DNA of 64,000 nt from Bacteroides sp. (GTDB taxonomy: Bacteria > Bacillota > Clostridia > Oscillospirales > Acutalibacteraceae): contig JAMPEQ010000012.1 in NCBI GenBank assembly GCA_023665085.1, positions 1-64,000 of the forward strand, in the 5' to 3' direction. Below the pieces are notes generated by a model that was given only the letters and a program-made list of their open reading frames with translations, had not been told where the DNA came from and ran no database searches. Position numbers and translations under genes: made by a program. Position 1 is the first letter of the stretch; every line of letters begins with the position of its first letter. Of the stretch, positions 61,878 to 64,000 are shown one piece after another.

Positions 61878-62408
61878 TTACTCGGCTTCTTTCAATATGC
61901 GCAAAGCAGCAGCTTCCCTTTCTTCCTTATACTGAGAAACATCTATATATCTTATTTGACTGTTGGTAACCTTGCTCATGCCAAGATTTTCAACAGCATA
62001 TTTATCAATCATATTCATGGATACAAGAGAATTAAGCTGACTGTTAAGACGTACATTCTCACTCTGTGATATCGTCAAATCGGATTTAATGCTGCTGATT
62101 TCTCTTATAAGCTGATTTTTCTTTGAAAGCGTACCAATAGCACCCATCATCATAGCGATGACGAGCACGGATGTCAGTACTATTGCAGCAGCACGCTTAC
62201 GGGTTTCTCTCTGCTCCTGTAAAATCTGCTTTCTGCTTTTGCGTTTACCTGTTTGATGTGGTAGTATTGTTGCACCAGGTTCTGTTTCAGGAACATATTT
62301 AGGTGCTGCAGATGACCTTGAAACATTAAAATATCTATCAATACTATCATTTAATATATTCATATCACTGTCTATAGAATAACGTCTGAAATCACCTGTA
62401 TTAGTCAT
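61878..62408 (-). CDS. ftsL: FtsL-like cell division protein
   Basis: A 176-residue bitopic protein at the ftsL position between rsmH and the septal PBP. Cytoplasmic part 1-70 (longer than usual, ending in a basic RKQILQEQRETRKR stretch), one helix at about 72-93 (AAIVLTSVLVIAMMMGAIG), a coiled coil at about 95-130 and a short outside end. Sequence is poorly conserved in this family, so position and topology carry the call. ATG 62408 follows AGAGGCGGGACAG. Confidence 0.8.
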   Translation of the reverse strand: MTNTGDFRRYSIDSDMNILNDSIDRYFNVSRSSAAPKYVPETEPGATILPHQTGKRKSRKQILQEQRETRKRAAAIVLTSVLVIAMMMGAIGTLSKKNQLIREISSIKSDLTISQSENVRLNSQLNSLVSMNMIDKYAVENLGMSKVTNSQIRYIDVSQYKEEREAAALRILKEAE

Positions 62409-62475
62409 CTGTCCCGCCTCTTTTCATAATTAATTTAGTTAATTGTTTTTTTGTATAATAAAATGCCTTTTTTGC

Positions 62476-63387
62476 TTATATTTTTTCAAATATACGAAGT
62501 CTTGATGATCTTGCCCTTGGATTTTCATCCAGCTCTTCCTTTGACGGTGCAACAGCCTTATATACTTTACCCTTAGGTTTATTTCCGCATACACATACAG
62601 GAAATTCCTTTGGGCATGTACAGCCTTTACTCCACTGATTGAATTTATCCTTAACCAGTCTGTCTTCAAGGGAATGAAAGGTTATTACAGCTATTCTTCC
62701 TCCGCTGTTCAGCACATCAAAAGCGTCATCAAGGGTTTTTCCAAGCACTTCGAGCTCAGCATTCACTTCAATTCTAATAGCCTGAAATGTCCTTCTTGCA
62801 GGGTGCGAGTCTCTCATTGCTTTCTGGGGCATTGATGATTTAATTATATCCACCAACTCAAAGGTGGTCTCAATAGGCTTGTCCTGCCTTGCCTTAACAA
62901 TATTTTCAGCAATTCGCCGTGAAAACCTTTCTTCGCCATATCTATAAATAATTTCTGCCAGCTCCTGCTGACTGTATGTATTTACAACATCCTTGGCACT
63001 CAAACCTGATTTGCTCATTCTCATATCAAGAGGTGCATCCTTGTGAAAAGAAAAACCTCTTTCAGCTGTATCAAGCTGAAATGAACTGACACCTAAATCA
63101 AGGAGAATACCATCAATACCGTCTATTTCAAGTTCGTTTAAAATATTTTTTATATCAGAAAAATTATTATGAACTATAGAAACGTTATCGTAACTACCCA
63201 AACGTTCTTTTAATACGCATATAGCATCAGGATCCTGATCTACGGACACAAGTCTTTTGCAGGATTTAGCAATTTCTTTGGAGTGACCTCCTCCGCCTGC
63301 AGTGCCGTCAACAATTATTTTATTTTCGCTTAGATTTAATGCATTTACAGCTTCATCAAAAAGCACACTTTTATGAACAAATTCCAT
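62476..63387 (-). CDS. rsmH: 16S rRNA m4C1402 methyltransferase RsmH (MraW)
   Basis: Methylates N4 of C1402 in 16S rRNA using S-adenosylmethionine. About 303 residues with VDGTAGGGGHSKEI (SAM loop), DGILLDLGVSSFQLD, DMRMSKSG, RTFQAIRIEVNAEL and ITFHSLEDRLVK, all hallmarks of the family. The ATG at 63387 overlaps the mraZ stop (TGATG); an in-frame GTG lies one codon earlier. Standard second gene of dcw clusters. Confidence 0.96.
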   Translation of the reverse strand: MEFVHKSVLFDEAVNALNLSENKIIVDGTAGGGGHSKEIAKSCKRLVSVDQDPDAICVLKERLGSYDNVSIVHNNFSDIKNILNELEIDGIDGILLDLGVSSFQLDTAERGFSFHKDAPLDMRMSKSGLSAKDVVNTYSQQELAEIIYRYGEERFSRRIAENIVKARQDKPIETTFELVDIIKSSMPQKAMRDSHPARRTFQAIRIEVNAELEVLGKTLDDAFDVLNSGGRIAVITFHSLEDRLVKDKFNQWSKGCTCPKEFPVCVCGNKPKGKVYKAVAPSKEELDENPRARSSRLRIFEKI

Positions 63388-63839
63388 CACTCATTGCCCT
63401 TTTGCTTGTCCATCAAATCAAACAAGCCTTCGTTACTTTGTTTTGCTTCCTGAATTTCTTTAAAGATATTTGAATCCCATATCTCTATAAATTCACCTCT
63501 GCCCTTAAACAAAACAATCGTTTCATTTGAAAGACCTACTTTTGCTTTAAGACGCTGATTAACAGTAAATCTGCCCTGTGCATCAAGGACTGTTTCTTCG
63601 GCGTAATCAGTAAATGCTGCTACTGTATCATAATTAAGATTTTCGGAAGCACCATGCATTGCCTCATACATCTGGTTAAATTTCTCTTCAGGATAGAGAG
63701 CAAGACATTCATAACCATGCACCTTGAGAACAGTCATATAAAATTCTCTGCCAAGACGCTCACGCCATTTTGTAGGAATAGAAAGACGTCCCTTTGAATC
63801 AAGCTTATAGTCTTCCATTGTGCCTATTAACAGCTTCAT
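63387..63839 (-). CDS. mraZ: Transcriptional regulator MraZ
   Basis: A 150-residue DNA-binding protein with two AbrB-like SpoVT domains, each marked by the D-x-K/Q-G-R pattern: KLDSKGRLSIPTKWRE near 12-27 and VLDAQGRFTVNQRLK near 85-99. It forms rings that bind repeated sites before its own gene and usually represses the dcw operon. ATG 63839 follows GAAAGGAGAGAGT. It heads the cluster here as in most bacteria. Confidence 0.96.
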   Translation of the reverse strand: MKLLIGTMEDYKLDSKGRLSIPTKWRERLGREFYMTVLKVHGYECLALYPEEKFNQMYEAMHGASENLNYDTVAAFTDYAEETVLDAQGRFTVNQRLKAKVGLSNETIVLFKGRGEFIEIWDSNIFKEIQEAKQSNEGLFDLMDKQKGNE

Positions 63840-64000
63840 ACTCTCTCTCCTTTCAGTAAATTAACATATTGTAATTATTTCAATCACAAAATGTAACATA
63901 GGTTTTCATCCTTGATTTTATCTCATTTCTTTTCATTTGAAAAGGATTTATATGAAATTAATGGGATTTAATAGGATTTTCACCCTCTACTACATTATAA
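63840..64000 (-). promoter_or_regulatory. dcw upstream region with possible MraZ boxes
   Basis: Plus strand TGGGA-TTTAA-TAGGA (63962-63976) spaces two TGGGN-like boxes ten bases apart, the spacing known for MraZ operators in E. coli, and another GGATTTA lies at 63944-63950. I see no strong sigma-A promoter in the 161 bp available, so the main promoter may be beyond the edge or weak. Confidence 0.35.

Overview
The window reads as chromosome of a low-GC, Gram-positive Clostridia-type bacterium, most likely near Ruminococcus/Oscillospiraceae. This is inferred from gene content and style, not from a marker gene. Supporting signs are AT-rich intergenic DNA, AGGAGG-type ribosome binding sites, several probable UUG starts, a BspA-like leucine-rich-repeat protein, a division and cell wall (dcw) cluster without ftsA, murC or murD, and a MurE with the meso-diaminopimelate signature DNPR. 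Nearly everything is on the minus strand. The exception is a plus-strand island at about 43.9-49.3 kb.

Layout in window order. (1) 0.2-5.1 kb: a metallophosphoesterase, a beta-propeller glycosidase-like protein, folA, thyA and a GT2 glycosyltransferase, read from a good promoter at 5120-5148. (2) 5.2-6.7 kb: a MATE exporter with its own promoter and a leader RNA ending in an attenuator-like hairpin. (3) 6.7-12.9 kb: a MacB-like ABC module (ATPase, FtsX permease, CARDB-like exported protein) next to a two-component system; a nearly identical DNA element lies upstream of both operons. (4) 13.0-18.3 kb: ECF sigma factor, membrane anti-sigma-like protein and a giant LRR surface protein, tightly coupled. 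(5) 18.5-43.6 kb: a cell-surface polysaccharide locus. One promoter (42468-42496) appears to serve 22 genes: an HpcH/HpaI-type aldolase-like protein, a priming sugar transferase, three GT4 and eight GT2 glycosyltransferases, an EpsG/Wzy-like polymerase, a Wzx-like flippase, a pyruvyl transferase with its FrhB-like Fe-S partner, two TagF/TagB-like polyol-phosphate transferases, a fused cytidylyltransferase-kinase and an acyltransferase. A further GT2 precedes it with its own promoter and terminator. (6) 43.7 kb: an initiator tRNA-Met gene.

(7) 43.9-49.3 kb, plus strand: a two-piece ThrE-type exporter, a YaiI/YqxD family protein with a probable leaderless mRNA, a 72-residue protein and a GH38 alpha-mannosidase. 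(8) 49.6-63.8 kb: the dcw cluster, transcribed mraZ-rsmH-ftsL-PBP-murE-murF-mraY-ftsW-murG-murA-ftsQ, then ftsZ from its own promoter.

The most distinctive biology is in the polysaccharide locus. The fused IspD/TarI-like plus choline-kinase-like enzyme could make an activated CDP-alcohol from the free alcohol, and the two TagF-like enzymes could transfer its phosphate onto a Wzx/Wzy-assembled glycan that is also pyruvylated and acylated. This pathway is inferred from domain content only. The best regulatory candidates are the MATE leader RNA with complementary hairpin loops, the shared two-component operator, and a group of DnaA-box-like repeats between GH38 and ftsZ.
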